Origin: Kosakonia cowanii JCM 10956 = DSM 18146
GTDB taxonomy: Bacteria > Pseudomonadota > Gammaproteobacteria > Enterobacterales > Enterobacteriaceae
Length of the DNA: 64,000 bases
Direction of reading: 5' to 3'
Assembly: GCF_001975225.1 (NCBI RefSeq)
Contig: NZ_CP019445.1
Location: forward strand, 3,968,001 to 4,032,000
This document shows, piece by piece, positions 53,936-64,000 of this stretch. Each line of letters opens with the position of its first letter. Within the stretch, counting starts at the first letter, position 1. The position numbers were made by a program, and so were the translations under genes. Below the pieces are notes generated by a model. The model was not told the origin of the DNA. It worked only from the letters and a program-made list of their open reading frames with translations, and did not search any database.

Positions 53936-54907
53936 CTATTTCTTTTTGTAGAGCTCTTTGCGCTTATAGGGCTCGATCTCACCCGGCTTGCGCGTTTTCA
54001 GCAGCTTCAGGATCCAGGTGTACTGCTCCGGATGCGGGCCGACAAAGTTCTCCACCTCTTCATTCATCCGCCGCGCGATAGTGGTGTCATCCGCCGTCAG
54101 CAGATCGTCCATCGGCGGGCGCACCAGAATCGTCAGGCGGTGCGTTTCGGCATCGTAAACCGGGAAAAGCGGCACCACACGGGCGCGGCACACTTTCATC
54201 AGGCGGCCAATCGCCGGCAGCGTCGCTTTGTAGGTGGCGAAGAAGTCGACGAACTCGCTCTGCTCGGGGCCGTGATCCTGATCCGGCAGGTAATATCCCC
54301 AAAAGCCGTTGCGTATCGAGTGGATAAAGGGCTTGATGCCGTCATTGCGCGCATGTAAGCGACCGCCAAAACGCAGGCGCACCTTGTTCCACATGTAGTC
54401 AAAAACTTTGTTGCCCTGGTTATGGAACATCGCCGCGATGCGCTTGCCCTGAGAGGACATCAGCATCGCCGGAATATCGACACCCCAGGCATGCGGCACG
54501 AGGAAAATGACGCGTTCATCGTTGCGGTGCATCTCATCGATAATCTCTCTGCCCTGCCACTCAATCCGCGAGGCAACTTTTTCCGTACCGCGCAGCGCCA
54601 TTTCGGCCATCAGCACCATCGCCTGCGGCGCGGTGGCAAACATATGATCGATGATCGCTTCGCGCTCGGCTTCACTCTTTTCCGGGAAGCAGTAGTAGAG
54701 ATTGATCTGCGCACGACGGCGGGCACTTTTTCCGCGTCGTCCGGCAAAACGGCCCAGTTTCGCCAGAAGCGGATCGCGAACGGAGGGCGGGATCAGGGCG
54801 ACGCCGGCAAAAGCCAGCACCCCAAGCCAGGCGCCCCAGTGGCGCGGATGGCGAAACTCGCTCTCAAACTGAGGAATGTATTCACTGTTATTTTTTTTGG
54901 TTTCCAT
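53936..54907 (-). CDS. lpxM: Lipid A myristoyltransferase LpxM (MsbB)
   Basis: A 323-residue inner-membrane acyltransferase adding the final myristate to lipid A. Start 54907 ([18 protein letters not shown]); the longer frame has an unlikely leader. One N-terminal transmembrane segment ([18 protein letters not shown]) and the H(x)4D motif HAWGVD. Same length as in E. coli. Confidence 0.95.
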   Translation of the reverse strand: METKKNNSEYIPQFESEFRHPRHWGAWLGVLAFAGVALIPPSVRDPLLAKLGRFAGRRGKSARRRAQINLYYCFPEKSEAEREAIIDHMFATAPQAMVLMAEMALRGTEKVASRIEWQGREIIDEMHRNDERVIFLVPHAWGVDIPAMLMSSQGKRIAAMFHNQGNKVFDYMWNKVRLRFGGRLHARNDGIKPFIHSIRNGFWGYYLPDQDHGPEQSEFVDFFATYKATLPAIGRLMKVCRARVVPLFPVYDAETHRLTILVRPPMDDLLTADDTTIARRMNEEVENFVGPHPEQYTWILKLLKTRKPGEIEPYKRKELYKKK

Positions 54908-55033
54908 GCATCGTCCGCTGGTCAAAAATCTCAACAAGATAAGGGGATAGTGTAGCGATGCGTTATCTTTCGCACAAAAGTAAAAGCCGATGCTAAGCAA
55001 GCACCGGCTTTGAACGCCTGATTATTACGCGAA

Positions 55034-56358
55034 TTACTCGAGTCGCAGTTGAGGTAATACCTCTCTCACCTGCGCCAGGTAATCCTTACGATCCGAACCG
55101 CTCAGCCCTTCCGTTCTTGGCAGTTTAGCGGTCAGCGGGTTCACGGCCTGCTGGTTGATCCATACTTCATAATGCAGATGTGGCCCGGTGGAACGCCCGG
55201 TGTTGCCCGAGAGCGCGATACGATCGCCACGCTTCACTTTTTGCCCCGGTTTCACCAGCAGTTTACGCAGGTGCATATAGCGCGTGGTATAAGTGCGCCC
55301 GTGGCGGATAGCAACATAGTTGCCCGCCGCGCCGCTGCGCTTCGCAATCACCACTTCACCGTCACCGACGGCCAGCACCGGCGTACCCTGCGGCAGGGCA
55401 AAGTCGACGCCTTTGTGCGGCGCAACGCGCCCGGTGACCGGATTAAGGCGACGCGGGTTGAAGTTAGAGGAGACGCGGAACTGCTTCGCGGTCGGGAAAC
55501 GCATAAACCCTTTCGCAAGGCCGGTGCCGTTACGATCGTAGAATTTGCCATCTTCGGCGCGGAACGCGTAGTAATCTTTACCGTCAGAACGCAAACGCAC
55601 GCCGAGCAACTGGCTCTGCTCCTGCTTACCGTCAAGCATCTCACGGGACATCAATACTGAGAACTTATCGCCTTTTTTCAGTTTGCGGAAATCCATTTGC
55701 CACTGCATCGCTTTGATAACGGAGCTGATTTCGCCGCTGCTCATGCCCGCCTCTTTCGCACTGGCAACAAAACTGCCGCCGACGGTGCCATTCATCACCT
55801 TATTGACCCAGTCGCCCTGCTGCATCTCGCTGGACATCTTGAAGCCGTTTTCGGTGCGGTCATAGGTGCGGGTTTCGCGGCGTGACATCTCCCACGTCAG
55901 ACGCTGTAAATCACCATCAGCGGTCAGTGTCCAGGAGAGCTGTTGACCGATTTTCAGATTACGCAGCTCTTTATCCGCAGCGGCAAGCTGGCTGATGTTG
56001 CCCATATCAATGCCGTACTGGTTCAGGACGCTGCTGAGCGTATCGCCGGTCGAGACGACATATTCATGTACACCAGCTTCGTTGGCGGTTTTCTCATCCA
56101 GCTCATCTTGCGGAATATCGTCAACGTCATCCGCCGTGGACTGGTCAATTGGTTCACTGGCTTCAGGCAGCAACGAGCGGATTTCGCTTTTAGGCAGCTC
56201 GATGGCTTTGACAATCGGCGCGTTATTTTCGGGTGATAAACGTAGGGCCGCCAGACGGCGACCGTGAGGGTCAGTACGGTGAGCGACCCCAGCATCACGC
56301 GATGGGGTCGCGGCAAATTGTTAAATGCCAGGGCGACAGAGCGGGCTATCTGTTGCAC
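55034..56358 (-). pseudogene. mepM: Murein DD-endopeptidase MepM, one-base frameshift near N-terminus
   Basis: This enzyme opens peptidoglycan cross-links for growth. The N-terminus (MQQIARSVALAFNNLPRPHR, transmembrane anchor) reads well to WRPYVYHP at about residue 42, then the frame is lost until MLPEASEP at 56173. Adding one base at 56,230-56,233 (CACCCG to CACCCCG on the minus strand) gives YHPENNAPIVKAIELPKSE and restores about 441 residues, the normal size. Downstream: LysM (VHEYVVSTGDTLSSVLNQYG) and LytM zinc motifs HKGVDF and HLHYE. Possibly a sequencing error. Confidence 0.88.
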
Positions 56359-56373
56359 GTGTTCACTTCCTCG

Positions 56374-57318
56374 TTATTCTCCTTTCAGGCAGCTCGCATA
56401 CTGGGAAGAGAGTTGTGTAAGGAACTGGGGATAGCTCTCTTTACCCAACTTGATACCGATGCCGAGTGGATCCAGCGTTCCCATGCGAACGGAGGTTCCT
56501 CGTGCAACAGCTTCAACGACCGCTGGCCTGAACTGTGGCTCAGCAAAAACGCAGACCGCTTTTTGCTCAACCAAATGTGTTCTGATTTCATGTAAACGCT
56601 GCGCACCAGGCTGAATTTCAGGGTTGACGGTAAAGTGACCCAGCGGAGTCAGACCGTACTGTTTTTCAAAGTAGCCATAGGCGTCATGAAAAACGAAATA
56701 CCCCTTCCCTTTCAGCGGTGCCAGCTCGTTACCGACCTGCTTATCGGCCTGGGCTAATGATGCCTCAAATGCCTTCAGGTTGGCGTCCAGCTTAGCTCGA
56801 CTTTGCGGCATAACTTCCACTAATTTATCGTGGATTGCAACCGCCGAAAGCCGTGCAATCTCTGGGCTTAACCACAAATGCATGTTGTATTCGCCATGAT
56901 GGTGATGATGCTCACTATTTTCGTCGTGATCGTGACCTTCATGACCCTCATGCTCATCTTCATCCGCGCCTTTCATCAGCTGCGATTTCACGCCGTCGAG
57001 TTGCGCCATCACCACCTGTTTTTGCGCAGGTACCTGCTGAGCAGATCGCACCATGAAGGCTTCCATTTCCGGGCCAACCCAAAAAAGTAAGTCCGCGTTT
57101 TGCAAGCGTTTTACATCAGAAGGACGCAGAGAATAATCATGCTCGGAGGCACCGTCTGGCAGGATAACTTCGGTTGTGGTCACGCCATCTGTAATGGCGG
57201 ATGCAATAAAGCCCAGCGGCTTAAGCGAAGTGACGACGGCGGCGTTAGCGGATTGTGCTGTTAGGGTGAGAAACGCAGCGGAAAGCGCTGCGCAAAGAAG
57301 CGTATTTTTATGTAACAT
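56374..57318 (-). CDS. znuA: Zinc ABC transporter binding protein ZnuA
   Basis: A 314-residue periplasmic zinc receptor. Signal peptide [20 protein letters not shown]; His-rich loop ([19 protein letters not shown]) and zinc ligands in SEHDYSL, NMHLWLS and LGHFTVN. The ATG at 57333 is an alternative. Divergent from znuC across a Zur box; mepM follows after 15 bases. Confidence 0.95.
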   Translation of the reverse strand: MLHKNTLLCAALSAAFLTLTAQSANAAVVTSLKPLGFIASAITDGVTTTEVILPDGASEHDYSLRPSDVKRLQNADLLFWVGPEMEAFMVRSAQQVPAQKQVVMAQLDGVKSQLMKGADEDEHEGHEGHDHDENSEHHHHHGEYNMHLWLSPEIARLSAVAIHDKLVEVMPQSRAKLDANLKAFEASLAQADKQVGNELAPLKGKGYFVFHDAYGYFEKQYGLTPLGHFTVNPEIQPGAQRLHEIRTHLVEQKAVCVFAEPQFRPAVVEAVARGTSVRMGTLDPLGIGIKLGKESYPQFLTQLSSQYASCLKGE

Positions 57319-57348
57319 AATGCGTCTATTCATCGTAATGAGTGTGTG

Positions 57349-57369
57349 GAATGTGATATTATAACATTC
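57349..57369. promoter_or_regulatory. Zur box between znuA and znuC
   Basis: A 21-bp palindrome with arms GAATGTGATA and TATAACATTC (one mismatch), typical of Zur operators. It lies between the two divergent starts. Confidence 0.85.
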
Positions 57370-57396
57370 GACAACTTCTGCAACCCCTTAAATGCT

Positions 57397-58152
57397 ATGA
57401 CGAATCTTATAACGCTTGAAAATGTCAGCGTCGCTTTCGGTCAACGCCGCGTGCTCTCTGACATCTCTTTAAATTTGCGTCCAGGTAAAATTCTGACGCT
57501 GCTCGGACCTAACGGCGCGGGTAAATCGACGCTGGTGCGCGTCGTACTTGGCCTGGTAGCACCCGACGCGGGGGTTATCAAGCGCGATAAAGCTTTGCGC
57601 ATCGGCTATGTGCCGCAAAAACTGCAGCTCGACGCTACGCTTCCTCTTACTGTAGGCCGCTTTATGCGTCTGCGCCCAGGCACGCGTAAAGCCGATCTCA
57701 TCCCGGCGCTGAAACGCGTACAGGCAGCCCACCTGATCGATGCGCCGATGCAGAAACTCTCTGGCGGTGAAACGCAGCGCGTGCTGCTTGCCCGCGCCCT
57801 GCTCAATCAGCCCCAGCTGCTTGTGCTGGACGAGCCAACCCAGGGCGTTGACGTTAATGGCCAGGTCTCGCTCTACAATTTAATCGACGAGTTGCGCAAA
57901 GAGCTGGATTGCGCGGTGCTGATGGTCTCGCATGATCTACATCTTGTGATGGCAAAGACCGATGAAGTGCTCTGCCTCAACCACCATATCTGCTGCTCCG
58001 GTACGCCGGAAGTGGTCTCCATGCATCCCGAATTTATCTCTATGTTTGGCCATCGCGGCGCGGAGCAGCTTGGCATTTACCGCCATAACCACAATCACCG
58101 CCACGATCTTCAGGGCCGCATTATTTTACGCCAGGGTAACGGACACTCATGA
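57397..58152 (+). CDS. znuC: Zinc ABC transporter ATPase ZnuC
   Basis: A 251-residue ABC ATPase. Walker [10 protein letters not shown], signature LSGGETQRV, Walker [11 protein letters not shown], and a His-rich C-terminus (HNHNHRHD). Start 57397 ([16 protein letters not shown]). It overlaps znuB by 4 bases. Confidence 0.96.
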   Translation: MTNLITLENVSVAFGQRRVLSDISLNLRPGKILTLLGPNGAGKSTLVRVVLGLVAPDAGVIKRDKALRIGYVPQKLQLDATLPLTVGRFMRLRPGTRKADLIPALKRVQAAHLIDAPMQKLSGGETQRVLLARALLNQPQLLVLDEPTQGVDVNGQVSLYNLIDELRKELDCAVLMVSHDLHLVMAKTDEVLCLNHHICCSGTPEVVSMHPEFISMFGHRGAEQLGIYRHNHNHRHDLQGRIILRQGNGHS

Positions 58153-58934
58153 TTGAACTTTTACTACCCGGCTGGCTTGCCGGGGTTATGCTCGCCTGCG
58201 CCGCCGGGCCGCTTGGCTCCTTTGTCGTCTGGCGACGCATGTCATACTTCGGCGATACGCTGGCACACGCGTCTCTGCTCGGCGTCGCCTTTGGTTTGCT
58301 GCTGGATGTTAATCCGTTCTACGCCGTGATTGCCGTCACGTTACTGTTAGCTGCGGGCCTGGTGTGGCTGGAGAAGCGTCCCCATCTGGCGATCGACACA
58401 CTGCTCGGGATTATGGCGCACAGCGCGCTCTCGCTTGGCCTGGTAGTGGTCAGCCTGATGTCCAACATCCGCGTGGATTTGATGGCGTATCTCTTCGGTG
58501 ACCTGCTGGCCGTTACGCCCGAGGATCTGATTGTTATCGCCCTTGGTGTCGTTCTGGTAGTAGGGATCTTGCTCTGGCAGTGGCGCAACCTGCTGTCGAT
58601 GACTATTAGCCCGGAACTGGCCTTTGTCGATGGCGTGAAATTACAGCGCGTGAAGCTGCTGCTGATGCTGGTCACCGCGCTGACCATTGGCGTGGCGATG
58701 AAGTTTGTCGGCGCGCTGATTATCACCTCACTGCTGATCATCCCGGCTGCCACGGCACGGCGCTTTGCCCGCACCCCGGAGCAGATGGCCGCAGTGGCTG
58801 TCGGCGTCGGGGTAATTGCCGTCACCGGCGGGCTGACCTTCTCCGCCTTCTACGACACACCAGCTGGCCCCTCTGTGGTGCTCTGCGCCGCAGTGCTGTT
58901 TATCTTCAGCATGTTGAAAAAGAGCGCCAGCTAA
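58149..58934 (+). CDS. znuB: Zinc ABC transporter permease ZnuB
   Basis: A 261-residue ABC-3 permease with about eight transmembrane helices ([20 protein letters not shown], ending [17 protein letters not shown]). Same length as in E. coli. ATG overlaps the znuC stop. Confidence 0.96.
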   Translation: MIELLLPGWLAGVMLACAAGPLGSFVVWRRMSYFGDTLAHASLLGVAFGLLLDVNPFYAVIAVTLLLAAGLVWLEKRPHLAIDTLLGIMAHSALSLGLVVVSLMSNIRVDLMAYLFGDLLAVTPEDLIVIALGVVLVVGILLWQWRNLLSMTISPELAFVDGVKLQRVKLLLMLVTALTIGVAMKFVGALIITSLLIIPAATARRFARTPEQMAAVAVGVGVIAVTGGLTFSAFYDTPAGPSVVLCAAVLFIFSMLKKSAS

Positions 58935-58945
58935 ATTCTCATCCT

Positions 58946-58971
58946 GTGCCAGCGCCGCCCGGCGCTGGCAC
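58946..58971. terminator. 11-bp hairpin between znuB and ruvB
   Basis: GTGCCAGCGCC, GCCC, GGCGCTGGCAC: a perfect stem between convergent genes. No T-run, so termination strength is uncertain. Confidence 0.6.
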
Positions 58972-58977
58972 TGCTCA

Positions 58978-59991
<1,014 letters not shown>

Positions 59992-59996
59992 CTACC

Positions 59997-60608
59997 TCAC
60001 AACGCCGCACGCAGCGCTTCACGGATCAGGGTTTCACTGTTGGCGTCCGGACGCGCGATTTTGCTGATCATCCGGCTTGCTTCCTGCGGTTTATAGCCCA
60101 GCGACACCAGCGCGGCAACGGCTTCTTGCTCAGCATCATCCGTAGAGGGGCTTGCTGGCGACGCCAGCACCAAATCTGCCGCCGGAGTAAAGAGATCGCC
60201 ATGCAGCCCTTTAAAGCGGTCTTTCATCTCGACAATCAGGCGCTCAGCGGTTTTCTTGCCAATGCCCGGCAGTTTCACCAGTGCGGCGGGATCTTCACGC
60301 TCAACGGCATTCACAAACTGCTGCGCCGACATGCCGGAGAGGATCGCCAGTGCCAGCTTCGGCCCAACGCCGTTGGTTTTGATCAACTCACGGAACAGGG
60401 TGCGCTCCTGCTTGTTGTTAAAGCCGTACAGCAGTTGCGCGTCTTCGCGCACCACAAACTGCGTAAAGACGGTCGCCTCTTTGCCGGCATCCGGCAATTC
60501 GTAGAAGCAGGTCATCGGCATATGAACTTCATACCCTACCCCACCGACCTCAAGCAGGACCAGCGGGGGTTGTTTTTCGACAATAATGCCTCTGAGTCTG
60601 CCTATCAC
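59997..60608 (-). CDS. ruvA: Holliday junction helicase subunit RuvA
   Basis: A 203-residue protein that binds four-way junctions and recruits RuvB. OB-fold N-terminus ([20 protein letters not shown]) and helix-hairpin-helix motifs ([37 protein letters not shown]). A LexA box lies 53 bases upstream. Confidence 0.96.
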   Translation of the reverse strand: MIGRLRGIIVEKQPPLVLLEVGGVGYEVHMPMTCFYELPDAGKEATVFTQFVVREDAQLLYGFNNKQERTLFRELIKTNGVGPKLALAILSGMSAQQFVNAVEREDPAALVKLPGIGKKTAERLIVEMKDRFKGLHGDLFTPAADLVLASPASPSTDDAEQEAVAALVSLGYKPQEASRMISKIARPDANSETLIREALRAAL

Positions 60609-60660
60609 GTGACGCTCCTGCGCTAAGTGCTAAAAAAGTAATGCTGTATCATAAAAAAAG

Positions 60661-60678
60661 GCTGGATAGATATCCAGC
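60661..60678 (-). promoter_or_regulatory. LexA box of ruvAB
   Basis: GCTGGATAGATATCCAGC, CTG-N10-CAG, 52 bases before the ruvA ATG; close to the E. coli ruvA box. Confidence 0.88.
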
Positions 60679-60708
60679 CGATAATGAAGGAAAAAGCGCG
60701 AACGCGCT

Positions 60709-61590
60709 TCAGGAATTCACGTAATAGTCGGTATCGTGCAGATCGGTTAATAAATCATGCCCCGCAGGTTGCCATCCCAGCGTCCTGCGCGTCTGTTCAC
60801 TTGAGGCCGACATCTCCATGCCGGCGAAGCCAGCAAACCAGCCAAAATGAGACGCCTCGCGCGGCTCTGCGGGCACCCCGAGCATTTTGCCGATTGCGAT
60901 GGCAATCTCACGCATCGCGATACCCTCTTCCGCCACCGCATGATACACCGGTTGCGTCACACCGCTTTCCAGCGCCAGCCGGTAGACATTTGCCGCGTCA
61001 TTGCGGTGTACCGCCGCCCAGCGGTTGCTCCCGTCCTCCTGCCAGGCAGAGACCCCGCTCTGTTTCGCGAGCGCAATCAGGAAAGGAACAAAGCCACGAT
61101 CCCCCACGCCATGTACCGTTGGCGCCAGCCGCACGCAGGCTGTCTTTACACCCTGTTGCGCCAGCGCCAGTGCGGCCTGTTCTGAGCGGCGCAGGTAATC
61201 CGGCCCGCTGGCGGGCGCGTCCTCTTCTGTCGCCGGGCGTCCCGCTACCAGCCGCGCAAGGCCGGACGTTACCAATAAGGGACGCGAACTTCCGCGCAGC
61301 GCATCACCCATCACGGTAATGGCGCGCTCATCCTGAGCGCAATTTTCTGCAAAGCGGGAGAAGTCATGATTAAACGCGGTATGGATCACCGCATCGGCCT
61401 TTGCCGCCGCATCAAATAGCAGCTGGCTGTCATCCAGCGTGCCATAAACCACCTTTCCCCCTGCGGCGATAAACGCCCGGGCTTTCTCCTCATTACGCGC
61501 CAGGCCGCTCATCTGGTGGCCTGCGGCTAATAACACCTCTGCTACTTTTGCGCCGACCCATCCGGTCGCGCCCGTCAGAAAAACATGCAT
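60709..61590 (-). CDS. NAD(P)-dependent SDR/epimerase-like oxidoreductase
   Basis: A 293-residue extended short-chain dehydrogenase with the Rossmann motif TGATGWVG at residues 6-13 and YLRRSEQAALALAQQG near the active-site Tyr. I start it at 61590 (MHVFLTGATGWVGAKV). It is divergent from the MmyB-like regulator, a common pairing for such regulators. It ends 31 bases from the LexA box of ruvA. Substrate unknown. The pair sits between ruvA and ruvC, where E. coli has yebB. Confidence 0.85.
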   Translation of the reverse strand: MHVFLTGATGWVGAKVAEVLLAAGHQMSGLARNEEKARAFIAAGGKVVYGTLDDSQLLFDAAAKADAVIHTAFNHDFSRFAENCAQDERAITVMGDALRGSSRPLLVTSGLARLVAGRPATEEDAPASGPDYLRRSEQAALALAQQGVKTACVRLAPTVHGVGDRGFVPFLIALAKQSGVSAWQEDGSNRWAAVHRNDAANVYRLALESGVTQPVYHAVAEEGIAMREIAIAIGKMLGVPAEPREASHFGWFAGFAGMEMSASSEQTRRTLGWQPAGHDLLTDLHDTDYYVNS

Positions 61591-61683
61591 CTGTGTCTCC
61601 TTATGTTGACTCGCGACGCTATCCTGCTGAATATCCGCGATGGGGAAAAGTAGTGACGTTATCGTGGTATAAGGACTAACAGG

Positions 61684-62505
61684 ATGCAGAGCGCAAAAGA
61701 TCTGGGCAGTTATTTGAAGTCCCGCCGGGCGCAGCTCGACCCGCAGACACTGGGTTTTCACACCGCGCGCCGCCGCACGCCAGGGCTGAGGCGTGAAGAG
61801 GTTGCACATCTGGCCTGTATCAGCGCCACCTGGTACACCTGGCTTGAACAGGGTCGCGGCGGGATGCCCTCAGAAGAGGTACTGGAGCGGATTTGCCAGG
61901 CGCTTTGCCTGAGCGGGCGTGAGCGCGAGTATGTGTTCCATCTGGCACTGGGGCGAGCACCGGGCGTAGCGTATGCGCCAGCAGCAGCGGTGTCCGGGCG
62001 GTTACAGAAAGTGCTGGAGAGTATGCCCTACAGCCCGGCGATGATCCGCAATGCCAGTTGGGATGTGCTTGCCTGGAACAGGGCCGCCACGGCGGTGCTG
62101 GCCGATTACGCCACCCTTCCCGCGCAGGAGCGCAATATCCTGCGCCGCATCTTTCTTAACCCACAGGCGCGTGCTTCTCAGGCCGACTGGCAGGGTCTGA
62201 CGCGCTTTCTGGTCGCGGCGTTTCGCGCCGAAACGACGCGGGCCGGTGCGTCACTTGAAGTCCAGCCGCTGGTCGATGAATTGAGCGCGGCGTCGCCGGA
62301 GTTTGCCCGGCTGTGGCAAACCAATGATATCGAGGTGATGGGCGAAGGCACAAAAGTGATTTTCCACGCCAGTGCAGGTCGGCTCTCGCTGGAGTACTCC
62401 AGTTTTTCCGTTGAGGGACAGCCCGATTTGACGCTGGTGGTCTATAGCCCCTCGGGCGAGGAAGATGCGGATAAAATACGCTTGCTGTTACAGCAGAAGC
62501 GATAA
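61684..62505 (+). CDS. Helix-turn-helix regulator with MmyB-like ligand domain
   Basis: A 273-residue XRE-type regulator. The N-terminal helix-turn-helix (RREEVAHLACISATWYTWLE) has the typical WYTWLEQGR segment of the family. The C-terminal MmyB-like domain (PALIRNASWDVLAWN-like SPAMIRNASWDVLAWNRAA) would bind a fatty acid-like ligand. It likely controls the divergent oxidoreductase across the 93-base gap. Confidence 0.87.
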   Translation: MQSAKDLGSYLKSRRAQLDPQTLGFHTARRRTPGLRREEVAHLACISATWYTWLEQGRGGMPSEEVLERICQALCLSGREREYVFHLALGRAPGVAYAPAAAVSGRLQKVLESMPYSPAMIRNASWDVLAWNRAATAVLADYATLPAQERNILRRIFLNPQARASQADWQGLTRFLVAAFRAETTRAGASLEVQPLVDELSAASPEFARLWQTNDIEVMGEGTKVIFHASAGRLSLEYSSFSVEGQPDLTLVVYSPSGEEDADKIRLLLQQKR

Positions 62506-62506
62506 A

Positions 62507-62535
62507 AAAAGCGCCGCAACCGGCGCTTTTTAACG
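62507..62535. terminator. Bidirectional terminator overlapping ruvC end
   Basis: AAAAAAAGCGCCG and CGGCGCTTTTT around CAAC; T-runs on both strands. It ends the regulator gene and lies over the last ruvC codons. Confidence 0.8.
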
Positions 62536-63051
62536 TAACCGTCCGCGTGCCAGGTTGAGCCTTGTACTGCTCACCTGTAACGCATTCTGGCTGACATGAC
62601 AGTGGGTAATGGCAATCGCCAGCGCATCGGCGGCATCTGCCTGCGGGTTGGCGGGGAGTTTCAACAGCGTGCGCACCATGTGCTGCACCTGGCTCTTCTC
62701 CGCGCTACCAATGCCGACCACCGTCTGCTTAACCTGACGGGCGGCATACTCAAAGACCGGTAAGTCCTGATTGACGGCGGCGACAATCGCTACGCCGCGC
62801 GCCTGCCCCAGTTTCAGCGCCGAGTCGGCGTTTTTCGCCATAAACACCTGTTCGATGGCAAAAAAGTCCGGCTGAAACTGAGTGATGATCTCCGACACGC
62901 CCGCGTAAATCAGCTTCAGGCGCGACGGCAGATCGTCAACTTTCGTGCGGATGCAGCCGCTGCCAAGGTAGGTCAGCTGGCGGCCTGTCTGGCGAATCAC
63001 ACCATAACCGGTGATACGTGAACCCGGGTCGATCCCGAGAATAATCGCCAT
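62530..63051 (-). CDS. ruvC: Holliday junction resolvase RuvC
   Basis: A 173-residue resolvase. Acidic residues in [19 protein letters not shown] and [10 protein letters not shown]. Start 63051 ([17 protein letters not shown]), same length as E. coli. Confidence 0.96.
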   Translation of the reverse strand: MAIILGIDPGSRITGYGVIRQTGRQLTYLGSGCIRTKVDDLPSRLKLIYAGVSEIITQFQPDFFAIEQVFMAKNADSALKLGQARGVAIVAAVNQDLPVFEYAARQVKQTVVGIGSAEKSQVQHMVRTLLKLPANPQADAADALAIAITHCHVSQNALQVSSTRLNLARGRLR

Positions 63052-63198
63052 TATTTCTCTCCGCTTAACGCAATAATCCTGGTGATGCCGAACACCCAAA
63101 CAGTTCGCAGGAAGCCGGCTACCCGGTGCGTTCCCGGCCACACAGATTAACCTTGTGACCGGGGCGCGAGGCGAGCACGCCCTGCGGGCTGCCAGCTA

Positions 63199-63939
63199 TT
63201 ACAGGGTTGCCGCCACTTCGTCGGAGATCTCACCGTTGTGGTAAACCTCCTGCACATCGTCGCAATCTTCCAGCATATCGATCAGGCGCAGCAGTTTCGG
63301 CGCGGTTTCCGCATCCATATCTGCTTTGGTCGATGGGATCATCGACACTTCAGCGTTGTCCGCTTTCAGACCGGCAGCTTCCAGCGCATCGCGCACGGCG
63401 CCCATCTCTTCCCAGGCGGTGTAAACGTCAATCGCGCCGTCGTCATAGGTCACAACGTCTTCAGCACCCGCTTCCAGCGCCGCTTCCATAATGGTGTCTT
63501 CGTCGCCCGCTTCGAAAGAGATCACCCCTTTCTTGCTGAACAGGTAGGCCACGGAGCCGTCGGTACCCAGGTTACCGCCGCACTTGCTGAAGGCGTGACG
63601 CACTTCAGCAACGGTACGGTTACGGTTGTCACTCAGACACTCGACCATCACCGCGGTGCCGCCAGGGCCGTAACCTTCATAAATGATGGTTTCCATGTTC
63701 GCGTCGTCATCGCCGCCGACGCCGCGTGCGATGGCGCGGTTCAGAGTGTCACGGGTCATGTTGTTGGAGAGCGCTTTATCTACCGCCGCGCGCAGACGCG
63801 GGTTAGAAGCGATATCGCCGCCGCCCAGACGTGCTGCTGTTACCAGCTCACGAATAATTTTGGTGAAGATCTTACCGCGTTTGGCATCCTGTGCCGCTTT
63901 GCGGTGTTTGGTGTTGGCCCATTTACTGTGACCTGCCAT
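63199..63939 (-). CDS. yebC: YebC/PmpR family regulator
   Basis: A 246-residue TACO1/YebC protein ([20 protein letters not shown]). Family members regulate transcription or aid translation of polyproline stretches. Same length as E. coli YebC. Confidence 0.95.
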   Translation of the reverse strand: MAGHSKWANTKHRKAAQDAKRGKIFTKIIRELVTAARLGGGDIASNPRLRAAVDKALSNNMTRDTLNRAIARGVGGDDDANMETIIYEGYGPGGTAVMVECLSDNRNRTVAEVRHAFSKCGGNLGTDGSVAYLFSKKGVISFEAGDEDTIMEAALEAGAEDVVTYDDGAIDVYTAWEEMGAVRDALEAAGLKADNAEVSMIPSTKADMDAETAPKLLRLIDMLEDCDDVQEVYHNGEISDEVAATL

Positions 63940-63966
63940 AAAAAATTCTCCAGAAAAAACCGCCGT

Positions 63967-64000
63967 TCAGGCGGCGTTAATAACAAATTCTTCAATCGCC
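63967..64000 (-). CDS. nudB: nudB, C-terminal end only
   Basis: The last codons read AIEEFVINAA then TGA at 63969-63967. They match the end of NudB (dihydroneopterin triphosphate pyrophosphatase), which precedes yebC in E. coli. The remainder is beyond the window. Confidence 0.75.
   Translation of the reverse strand, partial: AIEEFVINAA

Overview
The window is an enterobacterial chromosome segment in two parts. Positions 1 to about 38,990 are a lambdoid siphovirus prophage whose late end runs off the left edge. From about 39,000 to the right edge is conserved chromosome in the order known from Escherichia coli: sdsR, yebY, copD/yebZ, copC/yobA, holE, exoX, ptrB, yebE, yebF, yebG, purT, eda, edd, zwf, hexR, pykA, lpxM, mepM, znuA, znuCB, ruvBA, ruvC, yebC, nudB. 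Protein similarity and gene order place the host in Enterobacteriaceae (Enterobacter/Kosakonia/Klebsiella-like). I cannot name a species. A divergent regulator/oxidoreductase pair lies between ruvA and ruvC.

Prophage layout. The late genes read leftward (minus strand): antiterminator Q, a late promoter and tR'-like terminator, holin, endolysin, Rz/Rz1, two small genes, terminase small and large subunits, portal, head morphogenesis, scaffold, capsid with an out-of-frame Ig-like extension, head-tail connectors, tail tube, G/GT chaperones with an A_AAA_AAC slippery site, tape measure, and tail-tip M, L, K, I and J (J partial). The leftward early operon carries a YdaS/Cro-like protein, a YdaT/CII-like protein, O with an iteron origin, P, small genes, DUF1367, NinG and Q. 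The rightward side carries a short repressor and, just behind it, an ATPase-TOPRIM (OLD-like) gene, then a terminator, then a pL-like operon: two small ORFs, RecE, RecT, small genes, excisionase and integrase. Six related 19-bp palindromes, three at each control region (29,771-29,838 and 31,970-32,035), look like the repressor operators.

The prophage sits at the 3' end of the small RNA gene sdsR (RyeB). A region at 24,800-26,260 looks rearranged: a secreted LprI-like moron gene lies between a 3'-truncated ORF and a decayed cytosine methyltransferase fragment.

Four otherwise well-preserved genes (phage head morphogenesis, a small early phage gene, zwf and mepM) each need one extra base to read through, always at a short homopolymer. 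This suggests residual sequencing error rather than four independent mutations, but the raw reads would have to decide.

How the parts work together. The prophage has lysogeny control, RecET recombination, its own replication origin, late antitermination, lysis and virion genes. The host block covers copper handling (copCD), SOS functions (yebG and ruvA have LexA boxes), sugar-acid and pentose metabolism (edd, eda, zwf, with hexR and a HexR box), lipid A acylation, zinc uptake (with a Zur box) and Holliday-junction processing.
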